A stretch of DNA of 64,000 nt from Bradyrhizobium erythrophlei (GTDB taxonomy: Bacteria; Pseudomonadota; Alphaproteobacteria; Rhizobiales; Xanthobacteraceae): contig FSRD01000001.1 in NCBI GenBank assembly GCA_900129675.1, positions 7,863,501 to 7,927,500 of the forward strand. Reading direction: 5' to 3'. Position 1 is the first letter of the stretch; each line of letters opens with the position of its first letter. Position numbers and translations under genes: made by a program. This document shows positions 40,823 to 49,200 of the stretch, in pieces. The notes under the pieces are model-generated. The model did no database searches. It was not told the DNA's origin and saw nothing but the letters and a program-made list of their open reading frames with translations.

Positions 40823-41908
40823 GTGTTGAGCACCACCGACGACCTTCGAATAAAGGAACTGAAAGAGCTGAGTACGCCCGAAGAGGTGATGCGCGAAATA
40901 CCGCGCACCTTGACCGCGACGCGCATCGTGATGGGCGCGCGCCACGCCATCCACGCCATCCTGAGCGGTACCGACGACCGCCTTCTGGTCGTCGTCGGGC
41001 CCTGCTCGGTCCACGATCCCGTTGCAGCTGTGGAATACGCCGAGCGCCTTGCCGCCTTGCGCGAACGGCTTGCCGATCGCCTCGAGATCGTGATGCGCGT
41101 CTACTTCGAGAAGCCGCGCACCACGGTGGGGTGGAAGGGGTTGATCAACGATCCGGATCTCGATGGCAGCTTCAACATCAACAAGGGGCTGCGTCTCGCG
41201 CGCAACGTGCTTTCGGCCGTGAACAATCTCGGTGTGCCGGCGGGGACCGAGTTCCTCGACATGACGACGCCGCAATACATCGCTGATCTGGTGGCGTGGG
41301 CGGCCATCGGCGCGCGTACAACGGAGAGCCAAATTCATCGTGAGCTTGCGTCCGGACTGTCCTGCCCGGTCGGCTTCAAGAACGGCACTGATGGCAATGT
41401 GCGCATCGCCGCTGACGCCGTGAAGTCGGCATCGCATCCGCACCATTTCATGGCGGTCACCAAGGGCGGACGGTCCGCGATCGCGGCGACGTCAGGCAAC
41501 GAGGACTGCCACGTCATTCTGCGCGGCGGCAGCAAGCCGAATTATGACGCAGCCAGCGTCGATTCGGCCGCGGCCGAACTCGCCCGTTCAGGCGTGACGC
41601 CGCGGATGATGGTCGATGCCAGCCACGCCAATTCGAGCAAGAAGCCGGAGAACCAGCCGCTGGTCGTCGCCGATGTCGCCCGCCAGATATCCGACGGCGA
41701 GCAGCGCATCGTCGGCGTCATGATCGAGAGCAATCTGGTCGCGGGCCGCCAGGATGTGCTGCCGGGCGTAGCGTTGACCTACGGGCAGAGCATAACGGAT
41801 GGCTGCATCGACTGGGAAACGACTGCGTCAGCACTGAACCTGCTGGCCGATGCCGTCGCGGCTCGGCGGGAAGTGCTGCCGGGTAACTTCCGGGAACGTT
41901 CGGCCTAG
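40823..41908 (+). CDS. aroG: 3-deoxy-7-phosphoheptulonate (DAHP) synthase, class I
   Basis: The GTG at 40823 follows CAGGAG and gives 361 residues. Class I (AroF/G/H) motifs include LLVVVGPCSVHDPVAAVEYA, VYFEKPRTTVGWKGLINDP, FNINKGLRLARN, GARTTESQIHRELASGLSCP and MVDASHANSSKKPE. It joins phosphoenolpyruvate and erythrose 4-phosphate, the first step of aromatic amino-acid synthesis. Bradyrhizobium relatives usually rely on a class II enzyme as the housekeeping form; that is recollection and would make this an additional, attenuator-controlled isozyme. Confidence 0.94.
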   Translation: MLSTTDDLRIKELKELSTPEEVMREIPRTLTATRIVMGARHAIHAILSGTDDRLLVVVGPCSVHDPVAAVEYAERLAALRERLADRLEIVMRVYFEKPRTTVGWKGLINDPDLDGSFNINKGLRLARNVLSAVNNLGVPAGTEFLDMTTPQYIADLVAWAAIGARTTESQIHRELASGLSCPVGFKNGTDGNVRIAADAVKSASHPHHFMAVTKGGRSAIAATSGNEDCHVILRGGSKPNYDAASVDSAAAELARSGVTPRMMVDASHANSSKKPENQPLVVADVARQISDGEQRIVGVMIESNLVAGRQDVLPGVALTYGQSITDGCIDWETTASALNLLADAVAARREVLPGNFRERSA

Positions 41909-41965
41909 CCGATCAGCGTGCGGGGCGCGATGTTTCGCGCCCCGCCGCCGGGGCGCCATCGCCGC

Positions 41966-42223
41966 CTAGCAGCCGCGGCAGATGCTCTTGATCTTCTTGT
42001 CGAGAGCGGCGTTTTCCTTGCTGAGCGGATCGTTCGGATCGCTCAGGTTTTTCTCGTCTGGCACATCGCCCGCGCGCGGCTGGCGATGACCGACCGGCGC
42101 CTGTATTACAGGCTTGTCGGCTCCGCCCGAATTTTTCGGGACCGTCGATGTTCCGCCCTGCGCAAACGCGGCGGGACCGCCGATCAGCACCAGCAGCGCT
42201 ATCGACAGGATTGTTTTTCGCAT
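41966..42223 (-). CDS. Small secreted protein (85 residues)
   Basis: The ATG at 42223 follows GGGAGAA. The product has a signal peptide (MRKTILSIALLVLIGGPAAFA) and a polar mature part ending SKENAALDKKIKSICRGC, with two Cys at the end. The middle is Pro/Gly/Asp-rich (VGHRQPRAGDVPDEKNLSDP). No family with a known role is recognised. It is the last gene of the minus-strand run that starts with epmA, 27 bases after the preceding stop. Confidence 0.72.
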   Translation of the reverse strand: MRKTILSIALLVLIGGPAAFAQGGTSTVPKNSGGADKPVIQAPVGHRQPRAGDVPDEKNLSDPNDPLSKENAALDKKIKSICRGC

Positions 42224-42249
42224 CTTGGTTCTCCCTTTCGAAACTCTCT

Positions 42250-42474
42250 TTATCGCATCCGCTGGGGAACGTCGATAACGGCGCAATTCCGGCGTCCCTG
42301 GGCGGCGCAGTCCTGCACCTTCCGCAGGTCGGCCATGGTGCCAAGTAACCAGATTCCCGCTGCCACCAGCACGGCAAAGAAGCCGAGCATCACAGCATTT
42401 TCGACGTTGCGATGGCGCTCATCTTCCGGCGGCTCCGGGCTCACCCCGCCCTCGTCTGTCATCGGGTCGATCAC
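42250..42474 (-). CDS. Small single-helix membrane protein coupled to epmB
   Basis: A GTG at 42474 overlaps the epmB stop (GTGA); an ATG at 42462 is an alternative. The 74-residue product has an acidic N-terminus (EGGVSPEPPEDERHRNVENA), one membrane helix (VMLGFFAVLVAAGIWLLG) and a C-terminal part with two Cys (VQDCAAQGRRNCAVID). The overlap makes co-translation with epmB likely. A link to EF-P modification is not known and may be coincidental. Confidence 0.7.
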   Translation of the reverse strand: MIDPMTDEGGVSPEPPEDERHRNVENAVMLGFFAVLVAAGIWLLGTMADLRKVQDCAAQGRRNCAVIDVPQRMR

Positions 42475-43562
42475 GGCCTCGGAGGATACAGATGAACGTC
42501 ACCGCAATAATCCACGATACGATAACGCGTTTCCGAGGATAGTTCACCTTCCCGGGAATTCGCATGCGACAAATAATTCGGGCCCACCGGCGCCTTGCCA
42601 TGGCCGCCGGGAATGTCGAGCACATAGTCCGGCTGGCACAGGCCGGATACCCGTCCCCGCAAGGCCCGCATCAGTTCCTGTCCGTGCTCGATCGTGGTGC
42701 GGAGATGCGCCGTGCCGGGCGCCAGATCGCCGTGGTGCAGGTAATAGGGCTTGATCCGGCATTCGACCAAAGCCCGCATCAGGGCCTCCAGCGTTGCCGC
42801 ATCGTCATTGACGCCACGCAGCAAGACCGACTGGCTCACCAGCGGAATGCCGGCATCTGCCAGGCGGGCGACCGCGGCGCGCGCCGTGTCGCTCAGCTCG
42901 CGCGGATGGTTGGCATGAATTGCAAGCCAGGTGGTCGCGCCCTCCACCTTGAGCGCAGCGACCATTTCGGGGCTGATCCGCGCGGGATCGGCAACGGGTA
43001 CGCGGGTGTGGATGCGAATGACCTTGACGTGATCGATGGCGGCGAGATCCACCATGATTTCGGCGATCCGGCGCGGCGACAACATCAGGGGATCGCCGCC
43101 GGTCAGAATGACTTCCCAGACTTCCGAATGGTTACGGATGTAGTCGAGCGCATCGCGGTAGGCACCCTCCGAAAGTGCGGTCGCCTTGCCTGGCCCGACC
43201 ATTTCGCGTCGAAAACAAAACCGGCAATACACCGCGCAGACATGAACCAGCTTGAACAGCACCCGGTCGGGATAGCGGTGGACGATGCCGGCGACCGGCG
43301 AATGGGTATCGTCGCCGATCGGATCGGCGCTCTCGCCGGGCTTTTCGATTAGTTCCCGGACGTCGGGGATGAATTGGCGCGCGATCGGGTCGTCGGAATC
43401 TTCGCTGTCGATCAGCGCGGCGATATCGGGCGTCACCGCGATCGCATAGCGCGCGGCGACGCGTTCGAGACCGGCAAGATCAGCCGCCGGCGCAAGCCCC
43501 CGTTCGACCAGTTCGGTGGGCTGACGCAATGTCGCAACCAGTTTTGGATCGATCCTGTTCAT
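42471..43562 (-). CDS. epmB: EF-P beta-lysylation protein EpmB (lysine 2,3-aminomutase family)
   Basis: The 363-residue radical SAM protein has the cluster motif CAVYCRFC and the KamA-family segments LFKLVHVCAVYC, FRREMVGPG and EVILTGGDPLMLSP. It is shorter than catabolic lysine 2,3-aminomutases, as expected for EpmB, which converts lysine to (R)-beta-lysine for attachment to EF-P. Its ATG overlaps the epmA stop, and efp lies 2.2 kb away, so the EpmB call is favoured over a catabolic aminomutase. A Lys-rich C-terminal extension is not present. Confidence 0.9.
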   Translation of the reverse strand: MNRIDPKLVATLRQPTELVERGLAPAADLAGLERVAARYAIAVTPDIAALIDSEDSDDPIARQFIPDVRELIEKPGESADPIGDDTHSPVAGIVHRYPDRVLFKLVHVCAVYCRFCFRREMVGPGKATALSEGAYRDALDYIRNHSEVWEVILTGGDPLMLSPRRIAEIMVDLAAIDHVKVIRIHTRVPVADPARISPEMVAALKVEGATTWLAIHANHPRELSDTARAAVARLADAGIPLVSQSVLLRGVNDDAATLEALMRALVECRIKPYYLHHGDLAPGTAHLRTTIEHGQELMRALRGRVSGLCQPDYVLDIPGGHGKAPVGPNYLSHANSREGELSSETRYRIVDYCGDVHLYPPRP

Positions 43563-44617
43563 GCCTCACCTGCCGGCGGCGTCCACACCACCTGGTCGAT
43601 CCGCAGCGCGCCGCTGGCCAGCATCACCAGCCGGTCGAAGCCGAGTGCTATGCCGCTTGATTCCGGCATTGCCGCCACCGCATCGAGAAAATCATTGTCG
43701 AGCGGATAGCGCTCGCCATAACGCCGCGCCTTTTCATCCATCGCCAAATCAAAACGATGGCGCTGCTCGGCCGCATCCGTCAACTCGCCAAAGCCGTTGG
43801 CGAGCTCGACGCCGCAGGCATAGACCTCAAAACGTTCGGCGACGCGCGGATCGGCCGCCTTGGCCCGCGCCAGCGCCGCTTCCGGGGTCGGATATTCGAA
43901 CAGCACCGTCAACCGCCCCTGCCCGAGCCTGGGTTCGACATGCTCGACCAGCACCTTGCTGAAAATGTCCGACCAGGTGTCATCATCCGCAATCCGTACC
44001 CGCGTCTTGGCCGCTGCCGCAAGCTGTGCACGATCACCTTCGCCCTCCGCGACCGTCGCCAGCAGATCGATACCGGCAAAACGCTCGAACGCCGCCGCCA
44101 CCGTCAGCAATTCCGGCTCGGCAAACGGGTCGGCCGTTCGGCCGCGAAACGAAAATCGCCCGATGCCGGTCGCCTGCGCCGCCTGCGAGATCACGACAAT
44201 GCTGTCGGCCATGATCGCGTCATAGGGCGCGTTGGCGCGGTACCATTCCAGCATGGTGAATTCCGGCAAATGCAGGTCGCCGCGCTCGCGGTCGCGAAAT
44301 ACCCGGGCGAACTCGAAGATCTTTGCCTCGCCCGCCGCCAGCAGTTTCTTGGCCGCGAATTCCGGCGAGGTCCGCAAGTAGCGGGTCGCGCGGGTGCCGT
44401 CGGCGCGGGTCAACTCGGTGCGGGGGGCGTGCAAATGGGTCTCGTTGCCCGGCGAAACCTGCAGGATTGCGGTCTCGACCTCGGCAAAGCCCTGGTCGTC
44501 GAACCAGGCCCTGACGGTCTTGGTGATCGCGCTCCTGGCCGTCAGGAACGGTTTTCGATCGGCGTGCCGCGCCGCCGACCACCAGGGCGACGGCTGGTCG
44601 ATCCCAGCCATCAGCAA
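43559..44617 (-). CDS. epmA: EF-P lysine ligase EpmA (LysRS-like, PoxA/GenX)
   Basis: The 352-residue protein is a class II lysyl-tRNA synthetase catalytic domain without an anticodon-binding domain, the hallmark of EpmA. Motif 2 region is FEFARVFRDRERGDLHLPEFTMLEWY, and motif 3 is SSGIALGFDRLVML. It attaches (R)-beta-lysine to the conserved lysine of EF-P. It is the first gene of the minus-strand run epmA-epmB-small membrane protein-small secreted protein. The first Met could lie at residue 3 (MAGIDQP). Confidence 0.92.
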   Translation of the reverse strand: MLMAGIDQPSPWWSAARHADRKPFLTARSAITKTVRAWFDDQGFAEVETAILQVSPGNETHLHAPRTELTRADGTRATRYLRTSPEFAAKKLLAAGEAKIFEFARVFRDRERGDLHLPEFTMLEWYRANAPYDAIMADSIVVISQAAQATGIGRFSFRGRTADPFAEPELLTVAAAFERFAGIDLLATVAEGEGDRAQLAAAAKTRVRIADDDTWSDIFSKVLVEHVEPRLGQGRLTVLFEYPTPEAALARAKAADPRVAERFEVYACGVELANGFGELTDAAEQRHRFDLAMDEKARRYGERYPLDNDFLDAVAAMPESSGIALGFDRLVMLASGALRIDQVVWTPPAGEA

Positions 44618-44869
44618 CCCGCCCCGGCGTGCCGCGACCGACCGCTGTCCAGCGAGGCCATCAACAGGTTCAGGAGATCGGCGGATACCATTGACATTAT
44701 TTGACTTTCTCCTTGCCGGCGCGACCGGCTACAGACCGTGGGCGGCCCCCGCCTTTCGGAGCGTCTGTTCATGTCGAAAGACACGCGCCTTGTCCATTCG
44801 CGCAACCGGTGCCGGTAGCCCAGGACGCGCTGAACCTCGCCGGCCATTGGGTCGTCAAATGCACTGGAT

Positions 44870-45631
44870 ATGGAGCGAGATGCGGGCATGTTTGGCGACT
44901 GGTTACGAAGCGCGGGCTTTCTGCTGTCGTTTGCGCTGGTGGTGTCCAGCTTTTCCGCCGTGGCGCCGGCCAGCGCAGACGAGCCTGCGGCCGAATTCAA
45001 ATTGCGGGCGGATGACACGCTGGTTTCGCCCGATCATCAGCTGCGGATAGAGCAGTATTCCAAAGATATGGGAGATGAAGGTTTCCTGCATCAGTTCTGG
45101 GCCTTCGACGACAAGCATCAGCACGGCTCTCTTCTCAATCCCGGCGAAGGCATCGATCTCGCCGGCTACCCCGCCGGCTTTCGATTCAGCCCGGACAGCC
45201 AGTGGCTGGTGCGAATGCAGACATTGGGAGCGGGTTATCAGACGCTTTTCCTGTATTGGCGCAACGGGAATGAATTTTCATCCGCGACGCCCAAACCGCT
45301 GGGCGACCTAGCCTGGGACTATTTTTTCGGCCTGCCTGTCGCCAAAAGGCTGCATCGCGACCCGAAAGACCGGGATTCGCTCAATCATGTCCAGGCCATC
45401 CTGATCAAAGGTCTGGAAGACAATTACGCGTGGTTGGGACAGCATTGGCCGGACAACCGTTATCTGGTGATCAGCCTTTCTTTCGACGCCCAGGGGGAGG
45501 ACAAGCCGGCTCCATGGATCGAGGCCTGGCGCTGCGTTTATGACCTCAAAACAGCGGCGTTTTCAGTCCCGCCGGCGTTTGCCGAACACAACGCCAAAGC
45601 CGTCAAAACCCCTCGCGCGGATCGAAAATAG
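44870..45631 (+). CDS. Secreted hypothetical protein
   Basis: From ATG 44870 the product is 253 residues; ATG 44888 (MFGDWLRSAGF) is an equally good start. A signal peptide spans about residues 10-36 (FALVVSSFSAVAPASA-DE). The mature part looks like a beta-rich domain: SPDHQLRIEQYSKDMGDEGF, AGFRFSPDSQWLVRMQTLG and DNRYLVISLSFDAQGE suggest WD/propeller-like strands. I do not recognise the family. It ends 165 bases before efp on the same strand. Confidence 0.72.
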   Translation: MERDAGMFGDWLRSAGFLLSFALVVSSFSAVAPASADEPAAEFKLRADDTLVSPDHQLRIEQYSKDMGDEGFLHQFWAFDDKHQHGSLLNPGEGIDLAGYPAGFRFSPDSQWLVRMQTLGAGYQTLFLYWRNGNEFSSATPKPLGDLAWDYFFGLPVAKRLHRDPKDRDSLNHVQAILIKGLEDNYAWLGQHWPDNRYLVISLSFDAQGEDKPAPWIEAWRCVYDLKTAAFSVPPAFAEHNAKAVKTPRADRK

Positions 45632-45795
45632 CCGCGACAGGCTCCCGATCCCGCCCGCCAGCAACCTGCCAAAACGGGCCGCAAAAGGCTGGTATCTGCA
45701 GGGCAAATCAGTATGTTGCAGCCCGAAACCGCCTCATTGGCCCCAGGACACCCATGTCCGGATTGGTCGGAGGCCAGAAATTCAGGAAAACAGCT

Positions 45796-46362
45796 TTGAA
45801 AGTCATCGCCAGTTCTATTCGCAAGGGCAACGTCATCGAGCAAGACGGCAAGCTTTATGTGGTTCTGACCGCCGAGAACATCCATCCCGGCAAGGGAACC
45901 CCGGTCAGCCAGATCGAAATGCGCCGAATCGGCGACGGCGTGAAGATTTCGGGACGCTACAAGACCACCGACCAGGTCGAGAAGGCGACGATCGAGGACC
46001 ACAACTTCAACTATCTGTACGAGGACGCCGACGGCTTTCATTTCATGAACGCCGAGAACTTCGACCAAGTCCAGGTACCCAAGGACATCGTCGGCTCCGC
46101 GGCCCCCTATTTGCAGGAGAACATGTCAGTGAAGCTTTCGCTGCACGACATGATTCCGGTCGCCATCACGATGCCGCAGCGCGCGACGCTCGAAGTCGTG
46201 GATACCGAGCCGGTAACCAAGGGCCAGACCGCATCGTCATCGTACAAACCTGCGATCCTCTCCAACGGCGTGCGCACCGCGGTGCCGCCGCATGTCGGAG
46301 CGGGAACAAGGATCGTGGTCATGACCGAAGACGGCTCCTACGTCGAGCGCGCCAAGGATTAA
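45796..46362 (+). CDS. efp: Translation elongation factor P
   Basis: EF-P begins at KVIASSIRKGNVIEQDGKLY, so the TTG at 45796, with AGGAAA just upstream, is the likely start and gives 188 residues; ATG 45754 would add 14 unrelated residues. The modified lysine lies in HPGKGTP at residue 33, and the C-terminal OB domains carry GQTASSSYKPAILSNG and VMTEDGSY. EF-P relieves ribosome stalling at polyproline. The presence of epmA and epmB nearby predicts beta-lysylation at Lys33. Confidence 0.95.
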   Translation: MKVIASSIRKGNVIEQDGKLYVVLTAENIHPGKGTPVSQIEMRRIGDGVKISGRYKTTDQVEKATIEDHNFNYLYEDADGFHFMNAENFDQVQVPKDIVGSAAPYLQENMSVKLSLHDMIPVAITMPQRATLEVVDTEPVTKGQTASSSYKPAILSNGVRTAVPPHVGAGTRIVVMTEDGSYVERAKD

Positions 46363-46397
46363 GCCACGCTGTGGCGCCGGGGGGCGACGCATTGAAC

Positions 46398-47987
46398 ATG
46401 AAAGCCGTCCGCTTGCTGACCTGTTGGCTGGCAGCTTCCTGTTTGCTGCCCGCCGGCGCGGCTGCCGCTTCGGCCGACGAGTTCAGGACCCCTTCGATCT
46501 CGGCCGTGCGCGTCGAATGGCGCGCGGTTCTCGATCAGCTTCGCTCCGAGATCAGCTCCCAACCGGCGATCGCCGCAAACTTCACCTTCGCCGGCCAGCG
46601 CCGGGTGCCGGCCTGGGATCCCCGTTCGACGCCGGCGCTGGTGCAACTGAACGCGGTGACCTCGCCGATCTTCCCCGGCATCGGGCGCAGTCCGGTGCCG
46701 GTGCTGCTGCCGTTCGATACCGCAGCCTATCTCGAGGCGCGCGCGAGCGGCGCTCCGGACAGCCTCTCGGTGTCGCGCTACCAGGCCGACTTCCGTCCCG
46801 CCGACCTGTTCCACGCCGGTTCCGCCGGGTACGACGCGATGTTCTCGCTCGAGCCCGGCGCCGGCGACGGCCTGCCGCAGCGGACGTTTGACAGACCGGT
46901 CGAGGTGCAGATCACCGGGTCGATCCTGACCTACGATCTCGCCGATCCCCTCGGCGGCAAGGGCGAGCCGGTCAAGGCGCTGGCGGCGCAATTTCCCGAC
47001 ATGCGCCGCTTCATCCGCGAAGGCTATGTGCGCTATGCCTTCACGCGCTTCGGCGTGCCCTATGTGGTGTCGATCCAGTGTCTGGACTCGGCGCCGCGGG
47101 CGCGCCGGCTGGCGTGCCGCGAGGCCTATCCGGTCGCGGAGCGTTTCCTGAAGGCATTGCGCATAGCCGGCGGTCAGCCGTCGCGGCCGCGCAGGGACAT
47201 TTCCTCGGATCTTGCCGAACGGCCGGCCGCGGCCTCGGCCGATTTCAGCTATCGCCCGAGCGGCGACATCATCGCCAACAGCGGCGCTCACAAACTGGGC
47301 GGCCACACCGACCTCGCCGCCTATTCGCAAATCCGGTTTCCGCTGGAAAAGGCCCCGGCCTTCGCCCATTCGCAATCCGCCGGCAATCGCAAATCCGACG
47401 AACAGGCTACGGGATATCCGTGGCGCGACAATTTTTGCGAGGCCCGCAGTTTCGAAGTCGGACAATGCGCCGGCGGTTTCGGCCATCAGGGTCAGGACAT
47501 CCGTCCCGGCGCCTGTCCGGCCAACGGGGAAGGCCCTGAAAGCTGCGATCCCAAACAACAGGCGGTCGTTGCCGTCCGCGATGGCGTCGTGATCCGCTCG
47601 CCGAAGCAGCAGGCGGCGACGCTGCAGATCAACACCCGCAACGAGCACATCCGCTTCCGCTACATGCACATGAACCCGTCCAGCATGGACGCGGACGGCC
47701 TTCTCAACGGACGCCGCGTCGCCGAGGGTGAAAAGATCGGCGTGGTCTCGAACTACCTCGACCATCCCAACGGCACGTCGCGTCATCTCCACTTCGACGT
47801 CCAGGTGTTCACGCGCGACGGCTGGCTCTGGGTCAACCCCTACACCACGCTGGTCTCGGCCTATGAACGCCTGATCCGCGGCCGCGGCCGCGAGATCGGC
47901 CCCGAACCGTCGGCGTCCGCCGCGGTGGCGCATGCGCTGCCCGAGGATGTCATCCGTCCCGACGCACGGGAAGGCAGCGAGAACTGA
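46398..47987 (+). CDS. Secreted M23 (LytM-like) metallopeptidase
   Basis: From ATG 46398 the product is 529 residues with a signal peptide of about 27 (CLLPAGAAAASA). The N-terminal 320 residues are of unknown fold. The C-terminal M23 domain carries the zinc ligands in GHQGQDIRP and HLHFDVQ, with IRFRYMHMNP and VVSNYLDHPNGTSRH between. Such enzymes cut peptidoglycan peptides in the periplasm or regulate amidases. An Ala-rich tail ends the protein. A TTG six bases upstream could be the start instead. Confidence 0.85.
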   Translation: MKAVRLLTCWLAASCLLPAGAAAASADEFRTPSISAVRVEWRAVLDQLRSEISSQPAIAANFTFAGQRRVPAWDPRSTPALVQLNAVTSPIFPGIGRSPVPVLLPFDTAAYLEARASGAPDSLSVSRYQADFRPADLFHAGSAGYDAMFSLEPGAGDGLPQRTFDRPVEVQITGSILTYDLADPLGGKGEPVKALAAQFPDMRRFIREGYVRYAFTRFGVPYVVSIQCLDSAPRARRLACREAYPVAERFLKALRIAGGQPSRPRRDISSDLAERPAAASADFSYRPSGDIIANSGAHKLGGHTDLAAYSQIRFPLEKAPAFAHSQSAGNRKSDEQATGYPWRDNFCEARSFEVGQCAGGFGHQGQDIRPGACPANGEGPESCDPKQQAVVAVRDGVVIRSPKQQAATLQINTRNEHIRFRYMHMNPSSMDADGLLNGRRVAEGEKIGVVSNYLDHPNGTSRHLHFDVQVFTRDGWLWVNPYTTLVSAYERLIRGRGREIGPEPSASAAVAHALPEDVIRPDAREGSEN

Positions 47988-48005
47988 TTCCATCGATATC
48001 CCACG

Positions 48006-48491
48006 CTACGACGCCGCCGCGCGGACGGCTTTTGCTCGCGCCGGCGGGGTCCAGCGATAGGCGGCGCCGAACCTGTTCCAGACATTGATCGAGGCGATCG
48101 CAGAGGTGAGATAGGTCAGCTCCTTCTCGGAGAATTCCGCGCTCGCCTGCGCGTAGACATCGTCGCTGACGCCACCGGGCAACAAGGTCAGCGCTTCGGT
48201 CCAGGCCAGCGCCGCACGTTCGCGCGGCGAGAACTGCGGTGCCTCGCGCCAGACCACGACCAAGTTGAGCTTGTCGCTGGGAATGTCGAGGCTCTCGCCA
48301 TGCAGGATGTGAAACTGCACGCAGAACGCGCAGCCGTTGATCTGCGAGGCGCGCAACTTGATGAGCTCGAGCAGTTGCTTGTCGAGGCCGGCCTTGGCGG
48401 CCGCCTTGCCGAGCGCCAGTACGATTTCGTAGGCGTCGGGCGCCAGCGTCCTGAAGTCTTCGTATTGCTTCCGCGCATGTGACATTTTCAT
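48006..48491 (-). CDS. Carboxymuconolactone decarboxylase/AhpD-like protein
   Basis: The 161-residue protein has the AhpD-type redox motif CAFCVQFH (CxxCxxxH) within ELIKLRASQINGCAFCVQFH, and the helical CMD fold. Members act as alkylhydroperoxidases with a redox-active Cys pair. It is divergent from a MarR-family gene with only 43 bases between the starts, so that regulator probably controls it, as is common for peroxide-related CMD proteins. MSHARKQ, two residues in, is a possible alternative start. Confidence 0.9.
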   Translation of the reverse strand: MKMSHARKQYEDFRTLAPDAYEIVLALGKAAAKAGLDKQLLELIKLRASQINGCAFCVQFHILHGESLDIPSDKLNLVVVWREAPQFSPRERAALAWTEALTLLPGGVSDDVYAQASAEFSEKELTYLTSAIASINVWNRFGAAYRWTPPARAKAVRAAAS

Positions 48492-48534
48492 CGCCCGTGT
48501 TATCAGTGTTCTGATTTATTATAAGAGCCCTTAT

Positions 48535-49146
48535 ATGGCGCGCAAGATTGGAATTTTGGCGAAGGCAAAATCGGGCGCGGCGCGAAAAGCGCCTTCCGGA
48601 AAATCGAAAAAATCCCGAAAATTCGCGGCTGCGAAAAAACCTGCCCGGCGCCGGAAAAAATCCGCCGATCATCCTCCGGTCGCCTTCGGCCATCCGCCGC
48701 CGCCCGGCGAAGGCAAGCGCGGCGAACGGGGCTACCTCGCCTATTTGCTGCGGCAGGCCCAGGCCGCGACGCGGCTTGCGATGGAACGGGCGCTTGCCGA
48801 ACTCGGCGTGACGCCGCCGCAATTCATCGTGCTCACGATGCTGAAGGCCTATCCCGGGCTGTCCGGCGCCGATCTCGCGCGGGTGGCGCTGCTGACCCCG
48901 CAGACCGTCGGCGTCATCATCCGCAACCTGGAACGCGACGGCGCCATCAGGAAGACCCCGCACCCGGTTCACGGCCGGGTGCTGCAATGGACCATGACGC
49001 GGCGCGGCGAGCGCCTCCTCGAAAAATGCCGGCGTCACGCCAGGGCGCTGGAGCGGCGGCTGACTGCCGGGCTTGGCGCCAAAACGCAGACTATTGTCCG
49101 GCGCTGGCTGTCCAAAATCGCCACAGATTTGCAGCAGGAAGGCTAG
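48535..49146 (+). CDS. MarR family regulator with a histone H1-like basic N-terminal tail
   Basis: The 203-residue protein has a winged-helix MarR domain from about residue 60 (YLAYLLRQAQAATRLAMERA, PPQFIVLTMLKAYPGLSGAD, LTPQTVGVIIRNLERDGAI). Ahead of it lies a tail rich in Lys, Ala and Arg (KSKKSRKFAAAKKPARRRKK), unusual for MarR proteins, which are about 140-150 residues. The tail resembles H1-like C-terminal DNA-binding tails and could add non-specific DNA contact. It is divergent from the AhpD-like gene, its likely target. Confidence 0.88.
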   Translation: MARKIGILAKAKSGAARKAPSGKSKKSRKFAAAKKPARRRKKSADHPPVAFGHPPPPGEGKRGERGYLAYLLRQAQAATRLAMERALAELGVTPPQFIVLTMLKAYPGLSGADLARVALLTPQTVGVIIRNLERDGAIRKTPHPVHGRVLQWTMTRRGERLLEKCRRHARALERRLTAGLGAKTQTIVRRWLSKIATDLQQEG

Positions 49147-49200
49147 TTTCGCGAATCCCTGGGTTTTGGTCCACGCTTGCTCCGCCGCTACACTGGCCCG

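Noticed and set aside
42471..43562. Catabolic lysine 2,3-aminomutase
   Set aside because: The short length and the overlap with epmA, with efp close by, fit EpmB better than lysine fermentation.
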